From: Megamonas sp. UBA1799
GTDB taxonomy: Bacteria > Bacillota > Negativicutes > Selenomonadales > Selenomonadaceae
DNA: 42,352 nt
Direction of reading: 5' to 3'
NCBI GenBank assembly: GCA_002319815.1
Contig: DCFR01000018.1
Coordinates: 1-42,352 of the forward strand
In this document: positions 23,343-31,054 of the stretch, piece by piece
How positions within the stretch are numbered: the stretch's first letter is position 1
Layout: the number at the start of each line of letters is the position of its first letter
The notes under the pieces: generated by a model
The model's database searches: none
What the model was told of the DNA's origin: nothing
Seen by the model: only the letters and a program-made list of their open reading frames with translations
Position numbers and translations under genes: made by a program

Positions 23343-23404
23343 TCATTATACTACACACATTTTGTAAAACAATATTTTTCATCCCAATTTGTGTAGTATA
23401 ATGA
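23343..23404. repeat. 19-bp inverted repeat carrying divergent -10 boxes
   Basis: Arms at 23343-23361 and 23386-23404 are inverted copies with one mismatch (core TCATTATACTACACA). Each arm contains TATAAT pointing outward: minus strand 23350-23345, with TTGTTT 16 bases upstream, and plus strand 23397-23402, with a poor -35. The arrangement suits a repressor or activator controlling both the cupin gene and the divergent broken gene. Confidence 0.6.
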
Positions 23405-23501
23405 TATACGGATAACCTTGATGATTTTCCACGGGTATGCAACGGAAAAAAGCAAATACGAGCCACATCATCGATAAAGTGATGAGAAAACGAGATGCAT
23501 T

Positions 23502-23846
23502 ATGATGAATGATTTTCCGGCCTTCATGAAAAATATACAAAATCATATTGGTACCAGCCAACAGAATACGAAAGATATCGACGGCTACTATTTCACAGGA
23601 AACAATGGCTCACAAATGGCATTTTGGACTTGCGCTGCAGATCGTGTCTCACAAAAACATAAGCATGAGTTTGATGAATATATGGTTTGTGTTCAAGGCG
23701 AATATACAGTTTATATGAACGATAAAGAATATGTCCTCCACCCCGGCGACGAATTATTTATCCCAGCCGGAACAGAACAAGGCGGTAAATGTATCGCCGG
23801 CACGAGAACGATTCACGCTTTTGGCGGTACCAGAATCAAGCAATGA
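23502..23846 (+). CDS. Single-domain cupin protein
   Basis: A 114-residue cupin, a small metal-binding beta-barrel. Motif 1 is clear: HKHEFDEYMVCVQG gives metal ligands H53, H55 and E59 and the Gly at 66. Motif 2, PGDELFIPAGTEQ (81-93), keeps PxG but has Gln where the third histidine normally sits; H105 might substitute. Such proteins are enzymes, sugar or stress-signal binders, and function cannot be assigned. Start ATG at 23502, with a second ATG next to it; the ribosome-binding site (GAGATG) is weak. It stands alone in an AT-rich island, divergent from a broken gene and under an inverted-repeat promoter. Codons are more AT-rich than in neighbours, suggesting transfer. Confidence 0.8.
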   Translation: MMNDFPAFMKNIQNHIGTSQQNTKDIDGYYFTGNNGSQMAFWTCAADRVSQKHKHEFDEYMVCVQGEYTVYMNDKEYVLHPGDELFIPAGTEQGGKCIAGTRTIHAFGGTRIKQ

Positions 23847-23897
23847 AACGATTTTGCGGTGATGTAATCAACCCCGTTGAACAACGACACACTTAAA

Positions 23898-24041
23898 ATG
23901 CTTGTAGATCATTTGACCGAAACCATCGCCGTCTCCAGCGCTGATCCAAAGAACCCCCTTCCCCTTGAAGCATTGCCTTCAATCGAAGCTTTTAAAGTGA
24001 CAATGCGTAATAAATACGGGGAAAAGAGACTTAATAATTGA
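23898..24041 (+). CDS. Unassigned short reading frame
   Basis: Forty-seven codons with a protein-like composition (DHLTETIAVSSADPKNPLPL near the start). There is no ribosome-binding site and the frame extends upstream without a start to a stop at 23865. I do not recognise it. It may be the remnant of a gene formerly next to the cupin. Low confidence. Confidence 0.2.
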   Translation: MLVDHLTETIAVSSADPKNPLPLEALPSIEAFKVTMRNKYGEKRLNN

Positions 24042-24115
24042 TATTTACAGACAGTATTTTTTTCGCATTGGGGTTGTTGTTTCAATTTGTATTGTGACAA
24101 TCAAGGCATAAAATT

Positions 24116-24152
24116 AGCCGTCTAGCAGCTACTAACTTTTAGACGGCTGATC
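24116..24152. terminator. Stem-loop, probable terminator between cupin and plsY
   Basis: A perfect 9-bp stem AGCCGTCTA (24116-24124) with TAGACGGCT (24140-24148), 15-base loop. On the plus strand TCTTTT follows; on the minus strand AATTTTA follows. It could end transcripts from either side (the cupin, or plsY read-through). Confidence 0.5.
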
Positions 24153-24224
24153 TTTTCAATTTGAAATATTCATAAGGTTAACCGTTTACCGGTAGCACCT
24201 TTTCCAAGTGCTCATTATAAAATA

Positions 24225-24252
24225 TTTTACCGCCTATAAAACGGCGGTAAAA
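24225..24252. repeat. Hairpin TTTTACCGCC/GGCGGTAAAA
   Basis: Perfect 10-bp inverted repeat with an 8-base loop, about 120 bases beyond the plsY stop. The following T run is poor in the plsY direction, so a terminator role is uncertain; it may protect the mRNA 3' end. Confidence 0.4.
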
Positions 24253-24371
24253 AAATGCATATAGAAATGGAACATATGTTTTTTATAGCAGTCTGTGAAA
24301 GACAAGCGGTGTAAAAAAGATACAATACAATCCTCACATAAAGTCGTGCCTTCAGGCAAAAGAACCCACGA

Positions 24372-24971
24372 TCAGCGATGTCCGGCCTTAATTTTGCTTT
24401 CCGTACCATTCATCAAGCGGCCAATATTCGCCTTATGACGATAAATGATAAAGGCCGCGGCAATAATACCGAACACCACCACTTCCGGCGGCGCGCTGAA
24501 TAACCAGGCCAACAGCGGCACCAAAGCTGCCGCCACAATCGATCCTAAAGACACATAGCCTGTAAAGTAGACAATTGTCAACCATACGAGAAAAACCAGA
24601 ATGGTCGGCAGCGGCATCAGCATCGCAATGACTCCCAGTCCCGTTGCAACACCTTTGCCGCCCTTTCCCCGTAAAAAAACCGACCAGGAGTGGCCAACAA
24701 TCGCAAAAATGCCGCCCAAAACCAGCGCCAATGCCGTATGGCCCCAAAGGCTGCCCAACGCGACGCCGATAACCCCTTTCAACAAATCCAACAGAAAGAC
24801 GAGAAATCCCGGTACTTTTCCCAGCGTGCGCCAGGCATTCGTAGCCCCGATATTATGGCTGCCATGCTCCCGCAGATCAACGCCCCAAAACAATTTTCCC
24901 AGAATCAGGCCGTTCGGTATAGAACCGATCAGATAACTGCAGACACAAGCGAGAACAAGTCCCATGATCAT
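24372..24971 (-). CDS. plsY: Glycerol-3-phosphate acyltransferase PlsY
   Basis: Membrane enzyme that acylates glycerol-3-phosphate from acyl-phosphate, the first step of phospholipid synthesis. The 199-residue product has five or so membrane helices and the three family motifs: GSIPNG (16-21), GSHNIGATNAWRTLG (37-51) and GHSWSVFLRGKGGKGVATG (92-110). Its ATG overlaps the der stop (ATGA), with GAGGAGG in the end of der; an ATG two codons in has better spacing. Last gene of the ispH-to-plsY run. Confidence 0.95.
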   Translation of the reverse strand: MIMGLVLACVCSYLIGSIPNGLILGKLFWGVDLREHGSHNIGATNAWRTLGKVPGFLVFLLDLLKGVIGVALGSLWGHTALALVLGGIFAIVGHSWSVFLRGKGGKGVATGLGVIAMLMPLPTILVFLVWLTIVYFTGYVSLGSIVAAALVPLLAWLFSAPPEVVVFGIIAAAFIIYRHKANIGRLMNGTESKIKAGHR

Positions 24972-26296
24972 TCATCCTCCTCTTCTTTACGCCCGCGTAC
25001 GATCAGTTTCAGCGGCGTTCCCTCAAAGCCAAACGTCGCCCGCAGTTTGTTTTCCAAGAAGCGCAGATAAGAAAAATGCATGAGCTCCGGATCATTCGCA
25101 AAAATAATAAATTTTGGCGGCTCAATATCCGTCTGCGTCATAAATAGCAGCTTGAGCAATTTTCCCTTATGCGACGGCGGCGGATTAATGGCGACAGCAT
25201 CTCGCAAAAGTTCGTTGAGCACACTGGTCTGAATACGCATGGACTGCTGTTCAGCAACATACTTCACCAATTCGGTAACACGAGGCACGCGTTGTTTCGT
25301 CAAGGCCGAGATATATAAAACCGGAGCATACTGTAAAAATCCGATTTGTTCTCGTAAGTCTTCCGTAAAGCGTAAAGTTGATTTCTCATCTTTTTCATAC
25401 AAATCCCATTTATTGACGACCAGCACCACGCCCCGGCCTGATTCGTGCGCATAACCGGCAATTTTCTTATCCTGTTCCGTAATGCCCTCAATCGCGTTCA
25501 GAACCATCAGCACGACATTCGCCCGGTCAATCGCCCGCAGTGACCGCATGACGCTGTACCGCTCGATAGGCTCGTCGATTTTTCCGCGGCGGCGCATTCC
25601 CGCCGTATCAATGAGCAAAAATTTTGTATCATCTTTAACGAAATGCGTATCAATCGCATCCCGCGTAGTCCCCGGAACATCACTGACAATGACGCGATCT
25701 TCGCCAAGCAAAGCATTGACCAGCGACGACTTGCCAACATTTGGACGGCCAATAACCGCAATGCGGATTTCATCCGTATCTGTGGGCGATGTATCCTCTG
25801 TCGGAAAAGCCGCTACTACGACATCCAAAAGATCCCCCAGATTTAAAGAATTGGACGCAGCAATGGGTATTGGATCCCCCAAGCCCAAATTATAAAATTC
25901 ATAAACATCCATTTCCTGTTTGGGACTGTCAATTTTATTCACGGCTAAAATAACCGGCTTCTTGGCAGCGCGCAGGAGGTGGGCAATTTCATTGTCGGCC
26001 GTCGTCAGGCCGGCGCGGCCATCAACGACAAAGAGAATAACATCAGCCTCCTCGATAGCCACCTGGGCCTGCTGCCGCATCAAACTCAGAATATGATCCG
26101 CCGACTCCATTTCGATACCGCCGGTATCGACCATTGTAAACGACCGATTCAGCCACTCAGCATCCATGTAAATACGATCACGAGTTACACCGGGAATATC
26201 ATCAACGATAGACACCCGGCGCTTGCCTATTTGGTTAAACAATGTAGACTTCCCTACATTTGGCCGGCCTACGATAGCCACGATTGGTTTACTCAT
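24968..26296 (-). CDS. der: Ribosome biogenesis GTPase Der (EngA)
   Basis: Essential GTPase for 50S subunit assembly. The 442-residue protein has two tandem G domains: GRPNVGKS (10-17) with DTGG (57-60) and NKID (120-123), then GRPNVGKS (183-190) with DTAGMRRRGK and NKWD, and a C-terminal KH-like domain. The length is standard. Its ATG lies within the last codons of the DUF512 gene (8-base overlap), with AGGAGG upstream. Confidence 0.97.
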   Translation of the reverse strand: MSKPIVAIVGRPNVGKSTLFNQIGKRRVSIVDDIPGVTRDRIYMDAEWLNRSFTMVDTGGIEMESADHILSLMRQQAQVAIEEADVILFVVDGRAGLTTADNEIAHLLRAAKKPVILAVNKIDSPKQEMDVYEFYNLGLGDPIPIAASNSLNLGDLLDVVVAAFPTEDTSPTDTDEIRIAVIGRPNVGKSSLVNALLGEDRVIVSDVPGTTRDAIDTHFVKDDTKFLLIDTAGMRRRGKIDEPIERYSVMRSLRAIDRANVVLMVLNAIEGITEQDKKIAGYAHESGRGVVLVVNKWDLYEKDEKSTLRFTEDLREQIGFLQYAPVLYISALTKQRVPRVTELVKYVAEQQSMRIQTSVLNELLRDAVAINPPPSHKGKLLKLLFMTQTDIEPPKFIIFANDPELMHFSYLRFLENKLRATFGFEGTPLKLIVRGRKEEEDE

Positions 26297-27689
26297 TTGC
26301 GGTAGTCCTCCTTACTGGTTTTGTATAGGCAGCATTTCCCTGCCACATATAAACATTCTCTTCATTGGTTACGTTATGACAGTACTGCCAATGCGTCAGC
26401 AGCTGCCAAAGATCAGCTCCGCTCAGCGCCGTCTCAACCCGTACGTCCAGCGTACGGCATAAATCCGACAAAGAGACATCATCCAGAAAAATATTTTCTC
26501 CGGCCCGCAAAGCGCATTCCGGCAAAATTACGCCGTGTCGGGGGCCGGTCACTGCCTGCAGCGCCCGGCCGATGTCCTGCCCGGTGAGCAGTCCGGATAC
26601 ATTCACTGAAGAACCAAAAAACAAATTCTCGACCGGCAGAACCCGCACCTGCAGATTGGGAACCTGCAGCGATCCGATTAAGCTCCGCAGCAGCGGTGCC
26701 ACCGAAGTTCCGCTGACGACATCGAGAAAAAGCGGCTCGGCATAACCTTCTGTGCCGCCATTGCTTTGCTGCTGCCATTCTTCAATAAAATTCCGCGCCA
26801 GTCCGATGCCGTTATCCAGCTGTGGAAAACCATCATATGCCGCCGCCGGCGGCAATTCTTCTCCCGCCAGAAAATAAAACTCATCGCTTAGATAAATAAA
26901 GCTGCTGCCAGTCGCGTCCCGCTGTTGTTTTTGCCATTTTTCTACCTGGCGGATCACTTGACGGGCCCCATCACTATCAAACATCGTCAGCGGATAACAA
27001 TGATCCCGATATTTGGTCAGACCCACCGGAACAATCGCCAGCGACTGCGCATACGGGCGGCGTTGAATCAGCGCCTGAATCGTCTGATCCAGTTTAGCGC
27101 CGTCATTCAGTCCGGGACAAAGAACGACCTGCGTATGATACTCAACATCGGCTGCCTGCAAGCGGTCCAACTGTTCTAAAAGACGCCCGGCGCCTTCGCA
27201 GTCCAGCATACGCGCCCGCAGTTCCATATCCATAGTATGAACAGAAACGAACAAAGGTGACAAATGATACTGCTGAATGCGCTTGAAATCAGCCTCAGCC
27301 ATATTCGTCATCGTAACAAAGTTGCCATACAAAAAGGACAATCGATAATCATCATCCTTGACGTACAGACTGTCGCGCATATGCGGCGCTACCTGATCGA
27401 CAAAACAAAAACAGCAATGATTCGCGCAGCAGCGAATGCCGTCAAATACCGCCGAAGCAAACTCCGCACCCAGTTCCTCGTCATACTCCTTATCAAACGC
27501 AACCAGTTCCTGCTCACCGGAAGCGTGTTCCACCAAAAGCTCAATTGACTCCTCGGCAAACGCAAAACTTAGATCAATAATATCGCGCAGACTCTGCCCA
27601 TTGACCTGCAAAACCTGATCTCCCGGCACGAATCCCAATTCATCCGCCAGGCCGCCGGGCGTCACCCGGATAATCTTCCCTAAATGCAT
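26289..27689 (-). CDS. DUF512 family protein (PDZ and radical-SAM-like)
   Basis: A 466-residue conserved protein of unproven function. N-terminal PDZ-like domain (about 1-65: ADELGFVPGDQVLQVNGQSL), then a radical-SAM-like CxxxCxxC motif C88-x3-C92-x2-C95 in RCCANHCCFCFVDQ, and a C-terminal DUF512 region. The motif predicts a 4Fe-4S cluster and S-adenosylmethionine chemistry. ATG at 27689 with GGGGG upstream; an upstream extension would start inside the rpsA downstream hairpin. The DUF512-der-plsY order recurs in anaerobic Bacillota, hinting at a link with ribosome assembly. Confidence 0.88.
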   Translation of the reverse strand: MHLGKIIRVTPGGLADELGFVPGDQVLQVNGQSLRDIIDLSFAFAEESIELLVEHASGEQELVAFDKEYDEELGAEFASAVFDGIRCCANHCCFCFVDQVAPHMRDSLYVKDDDYRLSFLYGNFVTMTNMAEADFKRIQQYHLSPLFVSVHTMDMELRARMLDCEGAGRLLEQLDRLQAADVEYHTQVVLCPGLNDGAKLDQTIQALIQRRPYAQSLAIVPVGLTKYRDHCYPLTMFDSDGARQVIRQVEKWQKQQRDATGSSFIYLSDEFYFLAGEELPPAAAYDGFPQLDNGIGLARNFIEEWQQQSNGGTEGYAEPLFLDVVSGTSVAPLLRSLIGSLQVPNLQVRVLPVENLFFGSSVNVSGLLTGQDIGRALQAVTGPRHGVILPECALRAGENIFLDDVSLSDLCRTLDVRVETALSGADLWQLLTHWQYCHNVTNEENVYMWQGNAAYTKPVRRTTANE

Positions 27690-27705
27690 ATTTCCCCCAA
27701 TCTTT

Positions 27706-27744
27706 CGACAAACAAGGGAGTGATGCAAAACCATCACCCCCTTG
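27706..27744 (-). terminator. Stem-loop after rpsA
   Basis: On the minus strand a 13-bp stem (27744-27732 with 27725-27713, one G-T pair) and 6-base loop, followed only by TTTGTCG. A leaky terminator or mRNA-stabilising hairpin that would lower expression of DUF512-der-plsY relative to rpsA. Confidence 0.5.
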
Positions 27745-27777
27745 AAATCATGCCTATTCTGCTCAATACCGTATCAT

Positions 27778-28911
27778 TTACTTGTTTTCGTCAGCATCAT
27801 TGACGGCTTCTTTCTGCTCCGCCATATAATCGTGATATTCAGCATCTTCTGCATCCTTTTGAACTTTGGTAATGCTCAGTGAAATACGTTTCCGCTTCGT
27901 GTCAATATGGAGAATCTTAACCGTTACCATATCGCCGACATGGACCGCTTCATCGGCTTTTGCAATACGCTTGTCCGACAACTCGCCCATTGGAATCAAA
28001 CCGTCAAAACCCGGTTCAATCTCCATGAATGCGCCAAAGTCCGTCAACTTGATAACCTTACCCTCAATATGCGCACCTTCTTCATAACGAGCGGCACGTT
28101 CAAACCAAGGATCCGGCATCGTGTCTTTGACACTCAGGGAAATGCGCTTTGTCTCTGGATCAAAGCTCTTGACCAGCACATCGAGTTCCTGGCCTACCTT
28201 CAGAATATCCGACGGATGCTTGACGCGATCCCAGGAAAGATCCGAGATATGAGCCAATCCATCAACGCCGCCAATATCAATAAAAGCACCGTAGTCTACA
28301 ATACGTTTAACTGTACCGTGCAAAGTCTGCCCGGCTTCCAGGCTGGCGAACAGCACTTCCTGCTTCTTCGCGCGTTCAGCTTCCAAAATCTGCCGGCGTG
28401 AAAGCACCAGACGCTGTTTCTTCACATCGCACTCAATCGGCAGTGCCTCAACGGTCTGTCCAACATAAACAGACAAATCCTTGACAAAATGAAGTTCCAC
28501 CTGCGACGCCGGAATAAATCCGCGCACGCCCTTGACAACTGCTACCAGACCGCCTTTGACGACCTGTGTAACCGCTGCCTGAACTGTCTCGCCGCGTCCC
28601 ATGACGCCTTCGATTTCTTTCCAGGACACCTGCTTATCTGCCTTAACTTTCGACAAAACCGCGCCATTTTCGCCGCCCATAGCCACGACAAAAACATCAA
28701 TAACGTCGCCTACTTTGACAACATCTTCTGCGGATTCCGGAGCCGGATAAACGAGTTCGTTTTTAGGAATGGGGATTTCCTGCTTGTAGCCGATATCGAC
28801 ATAAGCCTCGTTGTGATCCACCTGAACAACGGTGCCCTTCACAACCTCATGCTCCTTAATTTCTTGAAAATTTTCTCTTTCTTCTGCTAACAATGATTCC
28901 ATATCTTGCAC
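27778..28911 (-). CDS. rpsA: Ribosomal protein S1 homologue, four S1 domains
   Basis: RNA-binding protein of 377 residues with four S1 (OB-fold) domains at about 21-90, 108-173, 194-262 and 279-348; repeats three and four show GAFIDIGGVDGLAHISDLSW and GAFMEIEPGFDGLIPMGELS. E. coli S1 has six domains; the shorter form is usual in Bacillota. The start is a GTG at 28911 with AAGGAGG ten bases upstream, both inside the end of ispH. The reading frames overlap by 25 bases. In many clostridia ispH and S1 are fused into one protein; here they are separate but overlapping. Confidence 0.93.
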   Translation of the reverse strand: MQDMESLLAEERENFQEIKEHEVVKGTVVQVDHNEAYVDIGYKQEIPIPKNELVYPAPESAEDVVKVGDVIDVFVVAMGGENGAVLSKVKADKQVSWKEIEGVMGRGETVQAAVTQVVKGGLVAVVKGVRGFIPASQVELHFVKDLSVYVGQTVEALPIECDVKKQRLVLSRRQILEAERAKKQEVLFASLEAGQTLHGTVKRIVDYGAFIDIGGVDGLAHISDLSWDRVKHPSDILKVGQELDVLVKSFDPETKRISLSVKDTMPDPWFERAARYEEGAHIEGKVIKLTDFGAFMEIEPGFDGLIPMGELSDKRIAKADEAVHVGDMVTVKILHIDTKRKRISLSITKVQKDAEDAEYHDYMAEQKEAVNDADENK

Positions 28912-29723
28912 TTTTTATATACCTCCTTGATAATCCAGTCGGGAGTTGAAGCACCGGCTGTGATACCAATTTTTTCTATTTTAGTAAACCAGTTATCTTG
29001 TATTTCATCGGCCGTCTCAATATGATACGTCCGACACTGCTGCGCGCAAAGCTGCGCTAAGCGCGTTGTGTTGGCGCTGTTTTTACCGCCGATCACCAGC
29101 ATGAGATCCACCTCAGACGCAAGCGACATAGCAGCAGCCTGCCGCTGATCGGTTGCCGTACAGATCGTTCGAATAATATGAATATCATTCGATTTATCCA
29201 GCAGTTTTGCAACAATCTGCTTGAATTTCTCCGCGGAAAAAGTTGTCTGGGCAACGACGCCGAGCTTGCCATAAGAAGGCAGCGCCGCCGCTTCGGCCTC
29301 CGTTTCGATGACGATCGCTTTTTCTCCGGACCATTCAAAAATGCTTTTCACTTCTGGATGTTTTTTTTCTCCGATAATGACGACCTTATATCCATGTTCA
29401 GCCAACTCATGCGCAGCCATTTGCGCCTTTTTTACATGGGGACAGGTTGCATCTACCAGACAAAGCTTTTTTGTTTTTGCTTCTTCATAGATGGCCGGCC
29501 CTACTCCATGCGATCGGATAATAATGGTCCCTTCATCCGGCATATCTGCCAGGGAATTCACCGTACCAACGCCCTCGGCAGCCAGTCTGGCTACCATTTG
29601 AGGATTATGAATAATCGGCCCCAGCGTACAAGCCCCACCTGGCGGAGCACTGCTCCTGGCCAGCCGGATTGCCCGCTTGACCCCATAGCAAAAGCCAAGA
29701 TATTCAGCTAAAACTACTTCCAT
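28887..29723 (-). CDS. ispH: 4-hydroxy-3-methylbut-2-enyl diphosphate reductase
   Basis: Last enzyme of the methylerythritol phosphate route, giving IPP and DMAPP with an Fe-S cluster. The 278-residue protein keeps the three cluster cysteines C12, C94 and C188 and substrate histidines H40, H72 and H122. ATG at 29723; the ribosome-binding site AGGGTGA is a little distant. An extended -10 candidate lies upstream. Its last 25 bases encode the start of rpsA in another frame. Confidence 0.96.
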   Translation of the reverse strand: MEVVLAEYLGFCYGVKRAIRLARSSAPPGGACTLGPIIHNPQMVARLAAEGVGTVNSLADMPDEGTIIIRSHGVGPAIYEEAKTKKLCLVDATCPHVKKAQMAAHELAEHGYKVVIIGEKKHPEVKSIFEWSGEKAIVIETEAEAAALPSYGKLGVVAQTTFSAEKFKQIVAKLLDKSNDIHIIRTICTATDQRQAAAMSLASEVDLMLVIGGKNSANTTRLAQLCAQQCRTYHIETADEIQDNWFTKIEKIGITAGASTPDWIIKEVYKKCKIWNHC

Positions 29724-29764
29724 AAGATTAACACATCACCCTGCCCCTTTGCAATCTAATCTAT

Positions 29765-29773
29765 AGTATACCA
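29765..29773 (-). promoter_or_regulatory. Candidate extended -10 promoter for ispH-rpsA
   Basis: On the minus strand TGG directly followed by TATACT (29770-29765), 42 bases before ispH. No good -35 hexamer, so the call rests on the extended -10. Confidence 0.35.
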
Positions 29774-29778
29774 TATAA

Positions 29779-30384
29779 TTATGCATCTTTGCTATCTAAA
29801 TTTATCATTCTGGCAATTTCGTCCATAATTTTTTGGGAAAATACTTGTAAGGCAGCTTTATCATGATGTTGTCCTTCAAAGAACATCGGCCGGCCGTAAA
29901 TAACCGTAACGCGAGAAAACAACCCGCCATGAGGAAAAAGATGCGCCGTCCCGATAATCGCAGCCGGCACCACCGGCGCTTTTGTCATCGCGGCGATCAA
30001 AGCTACGCCAGCCTCGGCCTTATGGAGACGGCCATCTTTACTGCGGGTACCCTCGGGAAAAAGCCCGATGCAGTTTTCTTCCCGTAATGCCTGTACCGCC
30101 GCTTTAATAGCGCTGCGGTCCGCCGCGCCGCGTTTCACTGGAAACGAATGGCACTGTGTAATCGCCCAGCCCAGCACGGGAACTTCAAACAACTCCTGTT
30201 TCGCCATATAACCGACTGGCCGTTTCAGATAGGCAGCCAGAAAAGGCGGGTCCCAGTTGCTGCAATGATTCGCCGCCAATATAACCGGTCCGGTCAGCGG
30301 CAGATTCTCCGCGCCCTGAATTTGAACCCGGAAAAATAAACGAAAAAACGTTGTAAAAAATATCTGTAAAAACTTGTAAAACAT
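29779..30384 (-). CDS. plsC: 1-acyl-sn-glycerol-3-phosphate acyltransferase
   Basis: Adds the second acyl chain to lysophosphatidic acid. The 201-residue product has the NHCSNWD motif with H40 and D45 (HX4D), and FPEGTRS (109-115), plus a hydrophobic N-terminal anchor (about 4-20). ATG at 30384, 4 bases after the cmk stop, with AGGTGAG overlapping that stop; the longer in-frame extension overlaps cmk and is rejected. It complements plsY in the same region. Confidence 0.93.
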   Translation of the reverse strand: MFYKFLQIFFTTFFRLFFRVQIQGAENLPLTGPVILAANHCSNWDPPFLAAYLKRPVGYMAKQELFEVPVLGWAITQCHSFPVKRGAADRSAIKAAVQALREENCIGLFPEGTRSKDGRLHKAEAGVALIAAMTKAPVVPAAIIGTAHLFPHGGLFSRVTVIYGRPMFFEGQHHDKAALQVFSQKIMDEIARMINLDSKDA

Positions 30385-30388
30385 ACGC

Positions 30389-31045
30389 TCACCTGCACAT
30401 ATCCAAAATAACCGCCACGACTTCGGCAATGCCCATTCCGGTCGTATCCAGCAGCGTCGCATCTGCCGTTTGTACCAGCGGGGAAATTTCCCGCTCGCTG
30501 TCCGCCTGATCGCGCGCGGCAATCTCCTTTTGCAGCGCCGCCAGATCGACCTTGTATCCTTTGCCCTTTAATTCCCGCCAGCGGCGCTCTGCCCGCTCCT
30601 CAATTGAAGCCGTCAGAAAAATTTTTATATCGGCATCCGGCAGAACCTTGGAGGCAATGTCTCTTCCATCCATGACGACCGCGCCCTGCGCCGCCATCTG
30701 ACGCTGCAGAAGAACCATTTTTTCCCGTACCGGCGCCAGCTTGGCTACCTGAGAAACAATTTTAGTAACCTCCGGCGTACGGATTTCGCGGCTGACATCT
30801 TTTCCATCTACAGCAACCATGATTTTACCATCGGCATACTGCAGCGAAACCTGAATATTCTTTACAACTTCCAGTACCAATGCATCAGTTACCGGCTTCT
30901 GCTGCTGCAGCGTTTTCCAAGCCACCGCCCGGTACATCGCCCCAGTATCAATATAAGTATACTGCAGTTTTTGCGCCACCAACTGGGCGACGGTACTTTT
31001 ACCGGCGCCAGCCGGACCATCAATCGCAATGACAAAAGATTTCAT
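30389..31045 (-). CDS. cmk: Cytidylate kinase
   Basis: Phosphorylates CMP and dCMP. The 218-residue protein has a P loop GPAGAGKST (10-18), DTGAMYRA (33-40) and MDGRDIAS. ATG at 31045 with AGGAGG upstream, 9 bases after the aroA stop. The cmk-plsC pair next to ispH-rpsA is a frequent order in Bacillota. Confidence 0.95.
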   Translation of the reverse strand: MKSFVIAIDGPAGAGKSTVAQLVAQKLQYTYIDTGAMYRAVAWKTLQQQKPVTDALVLEVVKNIQVSLQYADGKIMVAVDGKDVSREIRTPEVTKIVSQVAKLAPVREKMVLLQRQMAAQGAVVMDGRDIASKVLPDADIKIFLTASIEERAERRWRELKGKGYKVDLAALQKEIAARDQADSEREISPLVQTADATLLDTTGMGIAEVVAVILDMCR

Positions 31046-31054
31046 TTTTACCTC

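Larger units (their letters stand above)
22968..24371. other. AT-rich, gene-poor island
   Basis: Between the threonine operon and plsY the composition shifts to clearly AT-rich, while flanking genes are moderately GC-rich. The only convincing gene is the cupin at 23502-23846. The long non-coding parts (22968-23501 and 23847-24371) hold a divergent promoter within an inverted repeat, a broken small reading frame, a short unassigned open frame and three hairpins. There are no transposase, integrase or att-like repeats that I can see. It reads like a transferred or decayed insertion between two housekeeping operons. Confidence 0.5.

Noticed and set aside
23316..23352. TTGACA at 23316 paired with TATACT at 23347 as a plus-strand promoter
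   Set aside because: The spacing is 25 bases, too long for a sigma-A promoter.
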